64,000 nt of DNA from Diplonema papillatum (taxonomy: Eukaryota > Euglenozoa > Diplonemea > Diplonemida > Diplonemidae), in contig JAPJBO010000307.1 of assembly GCA_030068145.1 (NCBI GenBank), positions 1 to 64,000 on the forward strand, read 5' to 3'. A program made the translations under genes and the position numbers. This document shows, piece by piece, positions 19,446 through 30,599 of this stretch (the stretch's first letter is position 1; each line of letters opens with the position of its first letter). Under the pieces are notes generated by a model. That model searched no databases. It worked only from the letters and a program-made list of their open reading frames with translations, and was not told the origin of the DNA.

Positions 19446-19779
19446 AACCCACGGTCAAAGTGCTTTGTCAGCGAGTAGGCAGAAATGGATCAGGAAACCG
19501 GAAGTACAAGCTGCGGTGCGCCAAGGCTCAAGACAAGCCGAGACAGCACTCTTCGGGGGTCCTGCGCATACGATAGCGTGTGGCTCTTCCTCCTGCGGAC
19601 CGCTGGTATAGGCGAGTTGCAACAAGTGGCCCCGCATCTGGCCCACCAGTCTTCGTTTCGAGCTATCAACCCTTTTGGCGCGGGTTGTTCAAAGAGTCGC
19701 AACGCAGGTTGAAAAGTTGGAAAGGGGAGGTTCTTCAGGCACCACACGGTACACACACCCACACACTCACACAACCGAC
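19446..19779. other. spacer and 5' leader of GH5 gene 2
   Basis: From about 19695 the sequence copies the GH5 gene 1 leader. 19446-19694 is unique in the window and has no credible gene. Confidence 0.5.
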
Positions 19780-21918
19780 ATGGCACCTGCCATGCGACTT
19801 TGCCTGCTGGCTGCCGCGGTGGTGGTGCAGGTCAATGCACAATGCGCGTTGCCAAGTGGCCTTAGTGGTAACACTCCTGACAAGAACAATCGAAACTTCG
19901 TGAATTGCCACGGTCGGTTGCGGCTCTCCGGCATTCGAATGGTCGATGAGTCCGGCAACTACGTGCAGCTGCAGGGGATGAGCAGCCACGGGTTGCACTG
20001 GTACCCGCAGTGCTACAGCAAGGATTCGATTCAGTTTTTGGTCGAGCACTGGGGAATCAACGTCTTCCGCGCGTCGATGTATGTCGGGGAAGGTGGTTAC
20101 GCCACGGATCCGTCCGTGAAGAACAAGTTGAAGGACGTCGTGCAGTGGTGCAAAGAGCTGGGCATCTACGTGATCATCGACTGGCACATGCTCTCACCTG
20201 GCAACCCGCTGGACCCTGTGTACTCCGGCGCGTCCGCTTTCTTTGCAGAGGTTTCGAACCAGTACCAGAACGACCCGAATGTGCTGTATGAGATCTGCAA
20301 CGAGCCCAACTACGTGGACTGGGCTACGGTGAAGAGGTACGCCGATGGCATCATCAACACGATCAGAGCGAATGACCCGAACGGGTTGATTCTTGTCGGG
20401 ACGCCGACGTGGAGCCAAGAGATTGATAAACCGGCGTCGAACCCTGTAGCCAAGGCGTTCAACGTGATGTACGTCTTCCACTTCTACGCTTGCTCGCACG
20501 CTTCGCTGCTGAACCGCGTGAAGCAATACGCGAGCCAGATCCCCATTTTCGTTACCGAATGGGGTGTGACAGAAGCTAGCGGTACCACTGGGAACTGCTT
20601 GGATACTTCGATGCAGTTCCTCAGCACGTTCGCTCAGTATGGAATCAGTTGGGTGCAGTGGAACTACGCAGACAAAGACGAAGGATCGGCTGCGTTGACG
20701 CCGGGATCCTGCGCAAGTCGCAACTGGGACTCGACGAAGTGTACGGGATACTTCATCAAGAACTACATCAAGCAGAACGCTCAGACGTGTGCGGCCGGCC
20801 CCTCTCCTCCTGCTCCGGTGCCGGTGACCAACAGCCCTTCGTCAACACAGACGTGCAGCGACGTGTGGGACTTGCAAACCTGCTACGGCACCGATTGTTG
20901 GTCGTGCGGCCAGAGGATCGAATATCTGCAAACGACAGGCATGACGGAGGCGGAGGCGAAGCAACAGATTGGGGCCGGCGAGTTCCCGTCGATCTGTGGT
21001 CCGTGTGCGTCTGGTCCTTCAACCCCACCAACGCCTGCAACGCCTGTGCCTGTACCTACGCCGGTACCGACGCCCGTGCCTGTGCCTACACCTCGCCCGT
21101 CTTCACAGACGTGCAGTGACGTGTGGGACTTGCAAACCTGCTACGGTACCGATTGTTGGTCGTGTGGCCAAAGGATCGAATATCTGCAAACAGAAGGCAT
21201 GGCAGAGGCGGAGGCGAAGCAGCAGATCGGTGCCGTCGAATTCCCTTCCATCTGCGGTCCGTGTGCGTCTGGTTCTTCAACCCCACCAACGCCTCCGATG
21301 CCTACACCTATGCCTACACCTATGCCTACACCTATGCCTACACCTATGCCTACACCTATGCCTACACCTAGGCCTACGCCCAGGCCTACACCTATGCCTA
21401 CACCTCGCCCGTCACCACCGGCTTCAGGGGGCACTGCGTGCCTGCTTGTGTGGGATTCGCCCGCGTGTTCAGGTACAAGCTGCCTGAGTTGTGGTGCGAG
21501 GATCAACAGCCTGCAAGGGAGGGGCTTGACCGCTACTCAGGCCAGGCAGCAAATCGCCAACGACTTTCCTTCCGTCTGCGGTGCGTGCGCGCCGGTGTGC
21601 AGCGACGTGTGGAACTCGGAAACCTGCTACGGCACCGATTGCTGGTCGTGCGGCCAGAGGATCGAATACATGCGAACGTTAGGTATGACGGAGGCACAAG
21701 CGAAACAACAGATCGGTGCCGTCGAATTCCCGTCCATCTGCGGTCCATGTGCAGTGTCGTGCGACTCTGTCTGGACAACCATCGCGTGCAGAGGCAACGA
21801 GTGCTACTCTTGCGGGTCGCGCATTGAGTGGATGAAGCAGAACGGGTATTCAAACTCGGAATCCCGCCGGTTGGTAGCCGCCGACTTCCCGTCCGAGTGC
21901 GGGCCTTGCGCAGTTTAA
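19780..21918 (+). CDS. secreted GH5 endoglucanase with five Cys-rich modules, copy 2
   Basis: 712 residues, the same enzyme as at 13175 with the same signal peptide, catalytic Glu residues and modules. It is 12 residues longer because the 12-bp unit encoding MPTP in the third linker has three extra copies (around 21299-21370). By eye the remaining differences are a handful of substitutions confined to the last ~250 bases, including Ala to Val in the fifth module (SAWTT versus SVWTT). The duplicated block is about 2.2 kb, starting 85 bp before the ATG and stopping at the stop codon, beyond which the flanks differ. Both copies are intact, so a gene-dosage role is plausible. Recent duplication or gene conversion explains the identity; an assembly artefact is less likely because the flanks differ. 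Confidence 0.9.
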   Translation: MAPAMRLCLLAAAVVVQVNAQCALPSGLSGNTPDKNNRNFVNCHGRLRLSGIRMVDESGNYVQLQGMSSHGLHWYPQCYSKDSIQFLVEHWGINVFRASMYVGEGGYATDPSVKNKLKDVVQWCKELGIYVIIDWHMLSPGNPLDPVYSGASAFFAEVSNQYQNDPNVLYEICNEPNYVDWATVKRYADGIINTIRANDPNGLILVGTPTWSQEIDKPASNPVAKAFNVMYVFHFYACSHASLLNRVKQYASQIPIFVTEWGVTEASGTTGNCLDTSMQFLSTFAQYGISWVQWNYADKDEGSAALTPGSCASRNWDSTKCTGYFIKNYIKQNAQTCAAGPSPPAPVPVTNSPSSTQTCSDVWDLQTCYGTDCWSCGQRIEYLQTTGMTEAEAKQQIGAGEFPSICGPCASGPSTPPTPATPVPVPTPVPTPVPVPTPRPSSQTCSDVWDLQTCYGTDCWSCGQRIEYLQTEGMAEAEAKQQIGAVEFPSICGPCASGSSTPPTPPMPTPMPTPMPTPMPTPMPTPMPTPRPTPRPTPMPTPRPSPPASGGTACLLVWDSPACSGTSCLSCGARINSLQGRGLTATQARQQIANDFPSVCGACAPVCSDVWNSETCYGTDCWSCGQRIEYMRTLGMTEAQAKQQIGAVEFPSICGPCAVSCDSVWTTIACRGNECYSCGSRIEWMKQNGYSNSESRRLVAADFPSECGPCAV

Positions 21919-21982
21919 GCAGGATTCCCCGTCGCAAAGATACTAGCCGCAGCGCTCACGACACCTTTCTCTTTCTCTCTCC

Positions 21983-22325
21983 CCGGTGGTAGTGTCGCCT
22001 TTTCGCAGCGAGGCGACCCTGACGCTGAAATACGGATCGCGATAGGGTTCTGTATTTCCATCGGAATGCCTCAAGGAAATGAATTATTACAGACCGATAC
22101 GAGCTGCATGGCAACCCCTGTTCAACATGCATGCGCGTGGGGGGCCCACGACTAAATTCAAAGCGAATTTCTTCTTGGTGTCGGTCGCAACATTTGCAAA
22201 CATGGCTAGCCGTAGTTAAAGTGTATAAGCATACCTACTACCCGCCTCACAGCCTCAACGGTCAACCGGAGACCCTAAAACACCGAACCTCTAAACCACA
22301 ATAAAGGCGACACTAACATGGGGGA
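21983..22325. mobile_element. MITE with GGTAGTGTCGCCTTTT ends, copy 2
   Basis: The left end is CCCCGGTGGTAGTGTCGCC with an immediate inverted GAGGCGACCCTGACG. The right end at 22305-22325 is AAAGGCGACACTAACATGGG. It shares the interior phrase GATAGGGTTCTGTATTTCCAT with copy 1 at 17358. Confidence 0.6.
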
Positions 22326-22982
22326 AGAAACATACCGAGACAACCCAAAACGAATCCGACGGAGTCAGAGGCTTAGCGTCGCGAAAAGCTCCAGTGTCTC
22401 CCTTCTGAGAATGACGATCGACTTGCACTCTCAATCTCCTGCCTCAAAAGCTGCTGTCAAAAGAAGAGAAGACTTAGGAAGACTGGCTTCTCAAAACATG
22501 AAACAACAGTTTTCAACTTGACGCGGGGGGGCGCTCTAACCAAAAATACACCAACGTCGCCACGTGCAAAAAAGTCCGAAGAAAGCAGGAGCGAGTCCGA
22601 AGAACGCGTCAGCTACACGCGACGCACCGAAGGACAAGGTGTTTCCGGCTATTGGGAGGTTTTAAGCAGTATTCGCGCTATAACAAGCGGACACGCCGCG
22701 CAAGATCTGTCGTTGAAGAAATATCATAAATCCCGTTGCTTTTTCGATGTTCGCCAGGTCTTGTCATTTGTAGGTCCGAAAACGGGTAGCTTCGGACAAA
22801 TTCTGAGGACGCGATTTGATGCATTGGCCACAGATCGCAACGAAATATACAACGTCCAACGAAGAAGCGCGAATACTAGTATACCGTAATAATATTAGCC
22901 CCCGCCATTAGGCGCTCGCGCAGACCCGAGGATGGACCTCGAAGTTTTTACAACGAACAAGTAAAAGAAAAGCAAACAACCC
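22326..22982. other. spacer without recognisable genes
   Basis: Two short frames (22318-22521 and 22518-22889) have charged N-termini but no recognisable domain and no intron signals I could support. Left as unannotated spacer. Confidence 0.4.
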
Positions 22983-24212
22983 AGGGATGACGTTTTTGGA
23001 ATACCGACGGACAATGTCCCACCCTGGGGCCGTGGCCGGGGTGGGTGGGTACCCCCCCCCCTAATACTGGTCCATTTTTGGTCCAATTTTGGTCCAATTT
23101 TGGTCCAATTTTGGTCCAATTTTGGTCCAATTTTGGTCCAATTTTGGTCCAATTTTGGTCCAATTTTGGTCCAATATTGGTCCAATTTTGGTCCAATTTT
23201 GGTCCAATTTTGGTCCAATTTTGGTCCAATTTTGGTCCAATTTTGGTCCAATTTTGGTCCAATTTTGGTCCAATTTTGGTCCAATTTTGGTCCAATTTTG
23301 GTCCAATTTTGGTCCAATTTTGGTCCAATTTTGGTCCAATTTTGGTCCAATTTTGGTCCAATTTTGGTCCAATTTTGGTCCAATTTTGGTCCAATTTTGG
23401 TCCAATTTTGGTCCAATTTTGGTCCAATTTTGGTCCAATTTTGGTCCAATTTTGGTCCAATTTTGGTCCAATTTTGGTCCAATTTTGGTCCAATTTTGGT
23501 CCAATTTTCGTCCAATTTTGGTCGTTCCGCATAGTTGCGCATAGTTGCGCATAGTTGTTTGGGCTTTTCCACATAGTTGCGCATAGTTGCGCATAGTTGT
23601 TTGGGCTGTTCCGCATAGTTGCGCATAGTTGCGGATAGTTGTTTGGGCTGTTCCGCATACTTTGGGGTCGTTCCGCATAGTTGCGCATAGTTGCGCATAG
23701 TTGCGCATAGTTGTTTGGGCTGTTCCGCATAGTTGCGCATAGTTGCGCATAGTTGTTTGGGCTGTTCCGCATACTTTGGGGTCGTTCCGCATAGTTGCGC
23801 ATAGTTGTTTGGGCGGTTGCGCATAGTTGTTTGGGCTGTTTCGCATAGTTTCAGGTTGTTCCGCATAGTTGCGCATAGTTGTTTGGGCTTTTCCGCATAG
23901 TTTCAGGTTGTTCCGCGTAGTTGCGCATAGTCGTTTGGGCTGTTCCGCATACTTTCGGGTCGTTGCGCATAGTTGCGCATAATGGTTTGGATGATCTTAA
24001 CACGGGTCCAAAAAAAAACCTCAAAAAAAAAATTCCCGCTGCGCGGGCCAAGAAATCCCCCAGAAAAGATGCCCCAAAAAAAAATTTCCCCGCTGCGCGG
24101 GGGAAAATTGGTAGGTAAAAAAAAAATTTCTCGGGATTTCTGGGGGGTGGGTGCACCAGAGGGGGGCCCCACCGGACAATGTCCGTCGGTATTCCAAAAA
24201 TGTCATCCCCCA
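22983..24212. mobile_element. inverted-repeat element filled with 11-bp and 10-bp minisatellites
   Basis: The left end AGGGATGACGTTTTTGGAAT-ACCGACGGACAATGTCC (22983-23020) is mirrored at 24165-24212 as its reverse complement with few changes. Inside, 23068-23520 is about 40 copies of the 11-mer GGTCCAATTTT. 23521-23985 is a mosaic built on the 10-mer CATAGTTGCG with TTGTTTGGGCTGTTCCG spacers. 24000-24150 is A-rich with CGCTGCGCGGG palindromes. Long ORFs here are repeat artefacts. No transposase is present, so it is non-autonomous. Confidence 0.7.
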
Positions 24213-26647
24213 CACACTTTTTTACCCTTGGCACCAGAAGCGCCGCCTTCTTCAAGCGTAGGACCTTGTAACGTACGGTGAGTACACTGAGTGCCTGGCT
24301 CATAGACGACCACTAAAACGAGTGCACTGGTCGATCACTGCCACGTCGGTTGGACCCTTGAGGGGCCTCCAGTACTTCCAGTCTTGCGGGCACTACGCTG
24401 TCTTGTGGAGGCAAATTTCGGTAGTTGACCAAACCGCATTTGCGAGCGGGAAGTCATGCTGATTGAATTTGATCGCTACGTAGCTGGAGCCGACTTCAGA
24501 GATTGTCCACCTACAAATCGGTATACACGGTAGGAGTACGCCAAGCTTAGAAGGTCTCCAGCGTCTTGTGGAAGCGCTTCAAGCATTCAAAAAATATATG
24601 AAGGGATTCAAACAACACTCACGGTACCTGCGAAGAACTGCCTCGTGGTGGGTCGTCTGACACTTGCTGTTGTCGGCGAGAAAACACTGCGGCGCGTCAC
24701 CAAAGCTGCTTCAGGCAAACATTTCTAAGCAAAACAGCGAAATGCTCGCAAAGTGTGGCACTCATTGATGACTCTCCACCAACTCAAACAAGCGCCTGCC
24801 AACGAACCCGACTGCACGTCGCCACCTGCTTGCAGGTTCTCAGCTTACTTGTTGAAGTCCCGTCTGTTTCTGTAAGAGAAGGTAGTCTGCCTGTTCTTGA
24901 GGTTGTCCTGACTTCGTAGGACCCTCCCCCGTGGAATGAGTCAAGTCAAGCCGGAAGCTGCACGCCTGGCGGGCTTCAATTCTCTTTCACGTTTTAGCCC
25001 TGCGAATGTACTCTCCTCAGCCCATAATCTTTTTTGATCTCTTGCTCGGAGACGCGAGAGCCCAACGGGCTTCTCTCGATCCTGAGACCGCCTCGCTTAC
25101 AGTGGACTACTACGGCATCTGATCCCCACCTGGTTTAAAGAAGACATTCTTGCCGAATGTTTTTCGCAAGAAGTTCGTCTTCCTGTGCGCAGGTCCAGTC
25201 CCGTCCTCCCTTTTCGCTGCATTTCCTCCCGTTCCCATCGGCCCCATTTTGGTATGGCGGCCTCTTTCTTCATCAGCGGTCCAACACCTTTCTACCGCGG
25301 GCACGCCCCGGGAAGCTCCCCGGAAACGAGAAGTGGTCTCAGCCCGAACTCTTTCTCTTTTTTTTCTCTCTGAAAAAAGTGATGCGTGGCGGCGACGACC
25401 GCAACTGGTGGTGATAAACGTAAACGCAGGCGTCTGACTGGCCCCGCCCGACGAAGGCCGCCCAATGCGCAGCCCCCGGCTGCGTCCATCCGACGCGCGA
25501 ACCGACGCAGACGCGAAGAAACGAGCGAAGGGTCATCCAACGATGGCTCCGGCCGGGAGGCCACAACGACACCCACTCGTAGGCCGCCTCCGCGGCGGCG
25601 CAACAGACGCGTTCCATCTGCTGTGACGTAGACACGGAGTGTGCATAGTGCATTGCTCAGGGTAGTCGAAGGCCTGACAATCACACAAATGCAACATACC
25701 CTCCCCCGGGATGACGAAGGCCGGGGAGAGCCGGGGGCAGTGAAGTAACGAAGCCCGCGAACGGTGGGTGGTGACCCCTCCGAACAGCCTCCCTGGCCCT
25801 GACCCACGCCTGATGCCGCAACCCCTTAACCCGGGCGGCGGCGCTTTGGCATGAGCCAGGAACCTCAAGGGGAGGAGCGCGAGAGGCATCATCCACGCTT
25901 CAAAGGCCCACACACTAATGCAACATATTTACAACTGGTGATAAACGCAAACGCAGGCGTACCGAGCCTATGTGCGATGTGCGAGTAGAGGGGATTGCGC
26001 ACACGGTCACAGTGAGAGTGGGGATCACTGTCTGACCTTTCTACCTTCAATTCGTTTCAGTCCAGAGGATAGAGATGAACCGGCTTGTGTAGCACATAAT
26101 ACATGATACATAATACACAATACAACTGACCTGTATGCAATATACAATCCCTGTTTCGCCTCAGGTGGAGGAGGTACACCACTCCTGTTAGATGCTGTTC
26201 TTTTGTCTGCAAACGTTGTTTGAAAGGGCTTGATTTGGAGCCACCGAATTGTCGTTTTAATTCCAGACTGGGTGCTTCTCTTGCTTTTAGCATCCCCTAG
26301 GGCAAGGGCGAGATCAATCTCATCCTCTGTGTTTCTGCTTCGAATTGGGGGGGCAACTGTGTCTTTCTGGCGGTGATAGGTTGCTGCGTATCTATAACCA
26401 CTCTTTTATGCTTGGCCGGGAGGGTCGTTGTAGAATGGTCCAGAACAGCGTGAACAACCAGATACACCCTATACTGTCGACATCGAACTGACTCAGGCCC
26501 TCCGAACACACTCGAAAAGAAATGCACACAACCATCATGATGCTGATTCTCATCTTGATGATGTAGACGCCGTGCGTCGAAGCAGCTGGAGACGAGCGAG
26601 ACGAGCGGGAACGTTCGCGTCCCACGTCTCTTCCGCTGGCGGAGGGC
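24213..26647. other. spacer with dispersed repeats
   Basis: 25106-25195 repeats 15930-16030. 25557-25693 is an inverted copy of the 152-bp insertion at 62284-62435. 25660-25935 is a repeat shared with 50320-50535 (TTGCTCAGGGTAGTCGAAGG ... CGCTTTGGCATGA). 26297-27088 minus is open for 263 codons but looks like the shadow of GC-rich plus-strand sequence. 24300-25100 shows nothing I can identify. Confidence 0.45.
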
Positions 26648-27067
26648 GTGGAAGTGCGCAAGAGCAGCCTCCGCACCGACGAAGACCACAAAGACCGCCT
26701 GGCGACCGCCACCTCGACGCAGAACCCGCTTCGGCGAGAAGGACTGCACATGCTCCGGACATTGGCCCGGAAGTATGCATGCCAGCAGAAGGAGATCGCA
26801 GATGAGCACTCCGGCGCCCCCCCCTCCGGCCCCCTTCCCCAGGACCATTCTACAAAGACCCCCCCCCGCCCGGACCATTTTGGTCCAGTGGTTATACAAA
26901 CAAACATCGAGACACACTTGCCAACGGCGATCCCTTGTCTCGAAGCAAAAACGCAGGAAGAGATTGATCTCGCCCTTGCCCTCCTGTTCTGCATCAACCA
27001 CAGAGCCATCGCGTCCTATGCGAAGGAAGTGCGCGAACAGCCCCCACCAAAAACAAATCGGCTGTGA
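26648..27067 (+). CDS. possible exon(s) upstream of the USP-like ORF
   Basis: An open frame ending three bases before the next ORF. Stretches such as MLRTLARKYACQQKEIADEH and EEIDLALALLFCINHRAIAS have protein-like composition. They flank a Pro-rich stretch with long C-runs (26818-26870) that is probably non-coding or an intron. The first codon is GTG-type, so a real start is not defined. No domain is recognised. It could belong to the gene at 27070 through a splice I cannot place. Confidence 0.25.
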   Translation: MEVRKSSLRTDEDHKDRLATATSTQNPLRREGLHMLRTLARKYACQQKEIADEHSGAPPSGPLPQDHSTKTPPRPDHFGPVVIQTNIETHLPTAIPCLEAKTQEEIDLALALLFCINHRAIASYAKEVREQPPPKTNRL

Positions 27068-27069
27068 TA

Positions 27070-27816
27070 ATGCTACCAAAGACAGCAAAGTGTGCAGCTA
27101 AAACTCAACAGCTGTTTAAGTTTCTGACAGAAGGCACAAACGTCGTGGTCCCCTACACGATGTTAAAGCAAGCAACAGCCAAAACCGACACAGACCTGCC
27201 ATCGGTCATTGCGGCCCTCTTCTTCGGAGGGGATGCTGATCGCAAGAGAAGAACCAAGTCGACAAAGCAAATGACCTTTCGGTGCAAAGCATGCGAAGCA
27301 CATCCATCAAGAGCCCTCATGATGGATATTCCGGAGTACGTCTCCCAGACGACCGAGTTCGTGGACTTCGTGGACTTGGAGTACATGAGTCTGCTTGACC
27401 TGTCGGACCCTGACCTGTCGGACCTTGACCTGTCGAACACGATGGTCATTGGGGAGTCAACCGAATGGACTGCTAAGTGCATCAGCTGCGAAGACAAGGG
27501 CGCGTTCAAAAGGGTGCAGTACCATCTGCACCCCGACCTCATCTTCAAGATGAATGATGACGTCACAACCAAGATCTTCGAGATGCAGACGATCAACGGA
27601 GAGCAGTACGCCTTCGTTGGTGCGTTCTGTCTTTCGCAGGATGGCGGATACGTCGTTAGCACCATCGGGGGTCAGGTGTACCGCTTTCAGGCCAGAACAC
27701 AGGGAAACGAAACGCACGAGCACCACATCAAACCCACCCAAACAACGTTCGCAGAACAGAAACTCAGCATCCAAGCTGAATGCGTGTACCTCCACCTGAG
27801 GCGACACCTGGATTAG
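27070..27816 (+). CDS. ubiquitin-specific-protease-like domain protein, probably inactive
   Basis: 248 residues from the ATG at 27070. It reads like the middle and end of a C19 ubiquitin-specific protease: LPSVIAALFFGG, then two C-x2-C pairs (CKACEAH near residue 76 and CISCED near 138) in the positions of the USP zinc fingers, HPDLIFKMNDD, and INGEQYAFVGAFCLSQDGGYVV in place of the usual YxLxAVxxHxGxxxxGHY. The expected catalytic His after that Gly is missing, and no Cys box is seen before residue 40. This suggests a fragment or pseudoenzyme. An Asp/Leu-rich repeat (SDPDLSDLDLSN, about 115-126) interrupts the finger. Family assignment is tentative and rests on pattern only. Confidence 0.4.
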   Translation: MLPKTAKCAAKTQQLFKFLTEGTNVVVPYTMLKQATAKTDTDLPSVIAALFFGGDADRKRRTKSTKQMTFRCKACEAHPSRALMMDIPEYVSQTTEFVDFVDLEYMSLLDLSDPDLSDLDLSNTMVIGESTEWTAKCISCEDKGAFKRVQYHLHPDLIFKMNDDVTTKIFEMQTINGEQYAFVGAFCLSQDGGYVVSTIGGQVYRFQARTQGNETHEHHIKPTQTTFAEQKLSIQAECVYLHLRRHLD

Positions 27817-28928
27817 CCACTTACAGCTCCGGGCTGCAGTGTTGCAAAGCGAGCACGCCGCAGCACCACAAGCGTAAGTTCGGGCACCCTAAATTTGTGG
27901 CCGGAATGGGAGTGAGCGATTTCACCCTCCGGAACTTTTTTGGGAACCACATAGGGGCTCCTAAAAGGCAATAAAAATTGGTAAACCACCCCAGAACCGT
28001 ATAGAAATGCCTAAAACATACTTTTTGGCTGCTGAAGTGCCCCGAAAAGGCCTTTTTACGAGTGCCCAATTTTTGGACTCAGGGTGGACACCGTTTGGTA
28101 CCGGTGTTCTTCTTTTTAGGTGACAACCCCCAAAATAGTGACAGCATGAACCGAAGAAGGAAAACAGCACTGCCCAAACCTATGTATTTTTACTCAAAAG
28201 ACTTTCCTGCGAGTTGGGGATGGTGGGGCTTCGTAGGAGGCATCGACAAGCGACTCAATGAGGTACGGCTTCGTAACGTGCCGCCCCCTCGAGTCCTTGA
28301 CGTCAGCGCCAGCTTTCGTAGTGGCCTGTGTCGTGTAGCGTGCTACCGCAAGCTGCAGATACCCTGCCCTGAGCTGCTATGTCGTGGCAGCCCTATGAAT
28401 CCACCGCCGAACCTTTTCGTTCAAGTCCAGTTTTCTATTTTTGTTCAAGCTCAACGTGCGTTGGGGTTAGGTACCAGAGATACACCCCGGTGACCAGTAT
28501 TGTCTTCCGTGCGTGTGCAATGCGACCCTTTCGGGGTGGTGTACGAAAGGCGAACTTGAATAAAAGACACTGTCGCGTGCATCCCTTCAACAAAAACGTT
28601 GGGATCCGGAAAGTCCCACTACGGATGATAGCATCTCATTGTTTTTCTCGGAAAGACATCGAACTTTGTGAATATCGCTCTAGCAGAAGTTCGGGGAAGA
28701 GCTGCTGCCTGCGGTGTCAACATCACCTCAGCTTGCGCAAGACCCAGAGAGCCTTTTGGGACGTTGTTAACCATCCAGACGAGCAACGTTCATAGCTGCC
28801 TTCCTCCTGGGTGTCGTTCGCCCTTTTGTTGCTTTCATTTGTGGCTGCCTGTACGTGATTGTAGTCTCATCTTTGCATGGTAAACGGTGCTGTCTCCGAA
28901 GTAGTCCCGAGCTGCGCGGTCCTTCGTA
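27817..28928. other. spacer without a supported gene
   Basis: A 143-codon frame at 28062-28493 and a 138-codon frame at 28379-28795 are open but resemble nothing and overlap each other. No repeat was identified. Confidence 0.4.
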
Positions 28929-29246
28929 GTGGTGGCAACCAAGCACTCAGAGAATTGGGCCTGTAGTCAGAAGTTGGAAGAAACTGGACTGTCTCAGCCG
29001 CCTCTTTGCCCTCGAGGCCACCCAATGAAATTGCGCCGAGGTGGCGAATGGGGTTGTGACGGCAGAAAGCCCAGCGGAGATAAGTGCGGTGCTCAAGGAA
29101 TAGTAGATGAAACTACTGCTTCCAAGTCCTGGCGCTGTGCCAAAGCCACGGATGACCCAGATGGCACCGACAAATGTGATGTCGACTACTGCGCATCATG
29201 CGCGTTCACTCTTCATTCTCTTGTCACACCGAGTCTTGAAAATTGA
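28929..29246 (+). CDS. zinc-binding C1/ZZ-like domain exon
   Basis: The frame encodes CPRGHPMKLRRGG, then GCDGRKPSGDKCG, WRCAKATDD and KCDVDYCASC. The order C-x2-GH-x(n)-C-x(n)-C-x(n)-W-x-C-x(n)-C-x3-YC-x2-C matches small zinc-binding domains of the C1-like/ZZ type that are common in protist signalling proteins. The first in-frame ATG falls inside the domain. The real start is therefore probably an upstream exon, with CTCAG at about 29000 as a possible acceptor. The frame stops shortly after the last Cys. Function cannot be stated. Confidence 0.4.
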   Translation: MVATKHSENWACSQKLEETGLSQPPLCPRGHPMKLRRGGEWGCDGRKPSGDKCGAQGIVDETTASKSWRCAKATDDPDGTDKCDVDYCASCAFTLHSLVTPSLEN

Positions 29247-29675
29247 CCGTTCTGTGAATCAGGGGGTGGGGCGGAATGCAACTCTCCTGAAATACAACTA
29301 TTGCCGCTAAATGTCACTGGCGCTTTTCCTCCCTGGGTTTTAGGTGAAGTTCTGCTCCTGGTTCTGTTGGCCCGGTTGGGTGTCTTGAAAAGCACTGTTA
29401 GCTGGAGCTCTGCAGTCTTCCCCGGGGAAGTAACCGTGGATTTTCCGTCACCGCACTTCTCTATTGCTATTTGGCAACGGTTTCTTGAAAGCTTTCGTGA
29501 CTTGAGCGTGGCTGTCCGTTTCACAAACAATGTCACTGAATGTGCAACATTTTTTCGCCAACCGATCATTTTTGTCTTGTTATCATTTCTACGCAGGTTT
29601 CTGAGGTCCCATCAAAACTCATCCACTTGTCGTCTCATCATTCTGCGCTACTCGGTTTGAGAAGAAAAAAAAAAA

Positions 29676-29806
29676 AAAAAAAAAGAACTGGACAGTTCAA
29701 TTGTATTCAACTTGCGATTTTGGGGGGTTTTTCAGAATCCCGGTTTTCATTTGCCTCATCCTTATATTACAATTGAGTTATATTGTAGTTGGCCCCCCCC
29801 TGTAGA
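29676..29806 (-). mobile_element. ~120-bp MITE with G/C-run end, copy 1
   Basis: The segment GGACAGTTCAATTG ... CCGGTTTTCATTTGCCTCAT ... ending in a C-run recurs inverted at 51386-51490. There is no coding capacity. The A-run at 29665-29684 lies next to it. Confidence 0.6.
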
Positions 29807-30017
29807 CTCGCTATGGGTGCCATGTACTTCTCTTTCTCGAGATCCAATCTTCAATCAATTCCGTCAACCTTGAACTTTTTTGTGTTAACAATGCATTGTT
29901 GGTACTAAAATTAGTAGTTGGCAGCGTACTACCAAAGCAGGTGAGTTCCGCTAGTGCGCACAAACAAAACATCATGCGGCACTGTCATGCGTGTCACGGT
30001 GACTGTACAACCTACTA

Positions 30018-30215
30018 CTGTCGTAGTTACATCAATGAACGACTGTTACATCAGTGTAGTGGCCCAAATTTGACCGAAACCCGCTACATCAATGTAATGG
30101 GCAGAATTTGACGGAAAACCACTGTTACATCAATGTAATGGCCCAAATTTGACGGAAAACCACTGTTACATCAATGTAATGGGCAGAATCTGACGGAAAA
30201 CCACTGTTACATCAC
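30018..30215. repeat. 41-bp tandem repeat with palindromic core
   Basis: About four and a half units of CTGTTACATCAATGTAATGG plus CCCAAATTTGACGGAAAACCA. Each unit centres on TTACATCAATGTAA, a near-perfect palindrome. The spacing of clear copies (30122 to 30163) is 41 bp. Confidence 0.7.
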
Positions 30216-30599
30216 ACTCATTCCACGAAGATGTGTCACAGATTTCGGCTTTTTTCGGACTTCTGCCGAAGATTTCCATCTCAGCAGGTCCGAAAATGGT
30301 CGGTTTCGAGATTTTGAGTACACGTTTGAATCCGTTGCGGACAGGGCTTTCCGAATATCTGGTCGGATAAAAATTTTGACCGACCATAAATTGAGGCCGG
30401 GTCTCCAAAAAATGGGGTCTAAAATTCGACTTTTTTTTTTCTCGGCATGCAGGAACAGTCAGATTTGACTCGCCACAGAATTCTACGGGGGTGCCGATAC
30501 GGTCCCGTGACAGAACTACGCGATTCCTCAAAAAATTGGCGGAAAATCCCAGAATTGTGCCTCCTCCTGGCGGAAACGGCGAAAAGGTTTTCGAGAAAA

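Noticed and set aside
22895..23876. Long ORFs over the 11-bp and 10-bp arrays
   Set aside because: Repeat translation only, open in several frames, with no start context or domain.
25292..25913. Minus-strand ORFs of 126-171 codons
   Set aside because: Lie over dispersed repeats shared with 50.3 kb and 62.3 kb; no domain.
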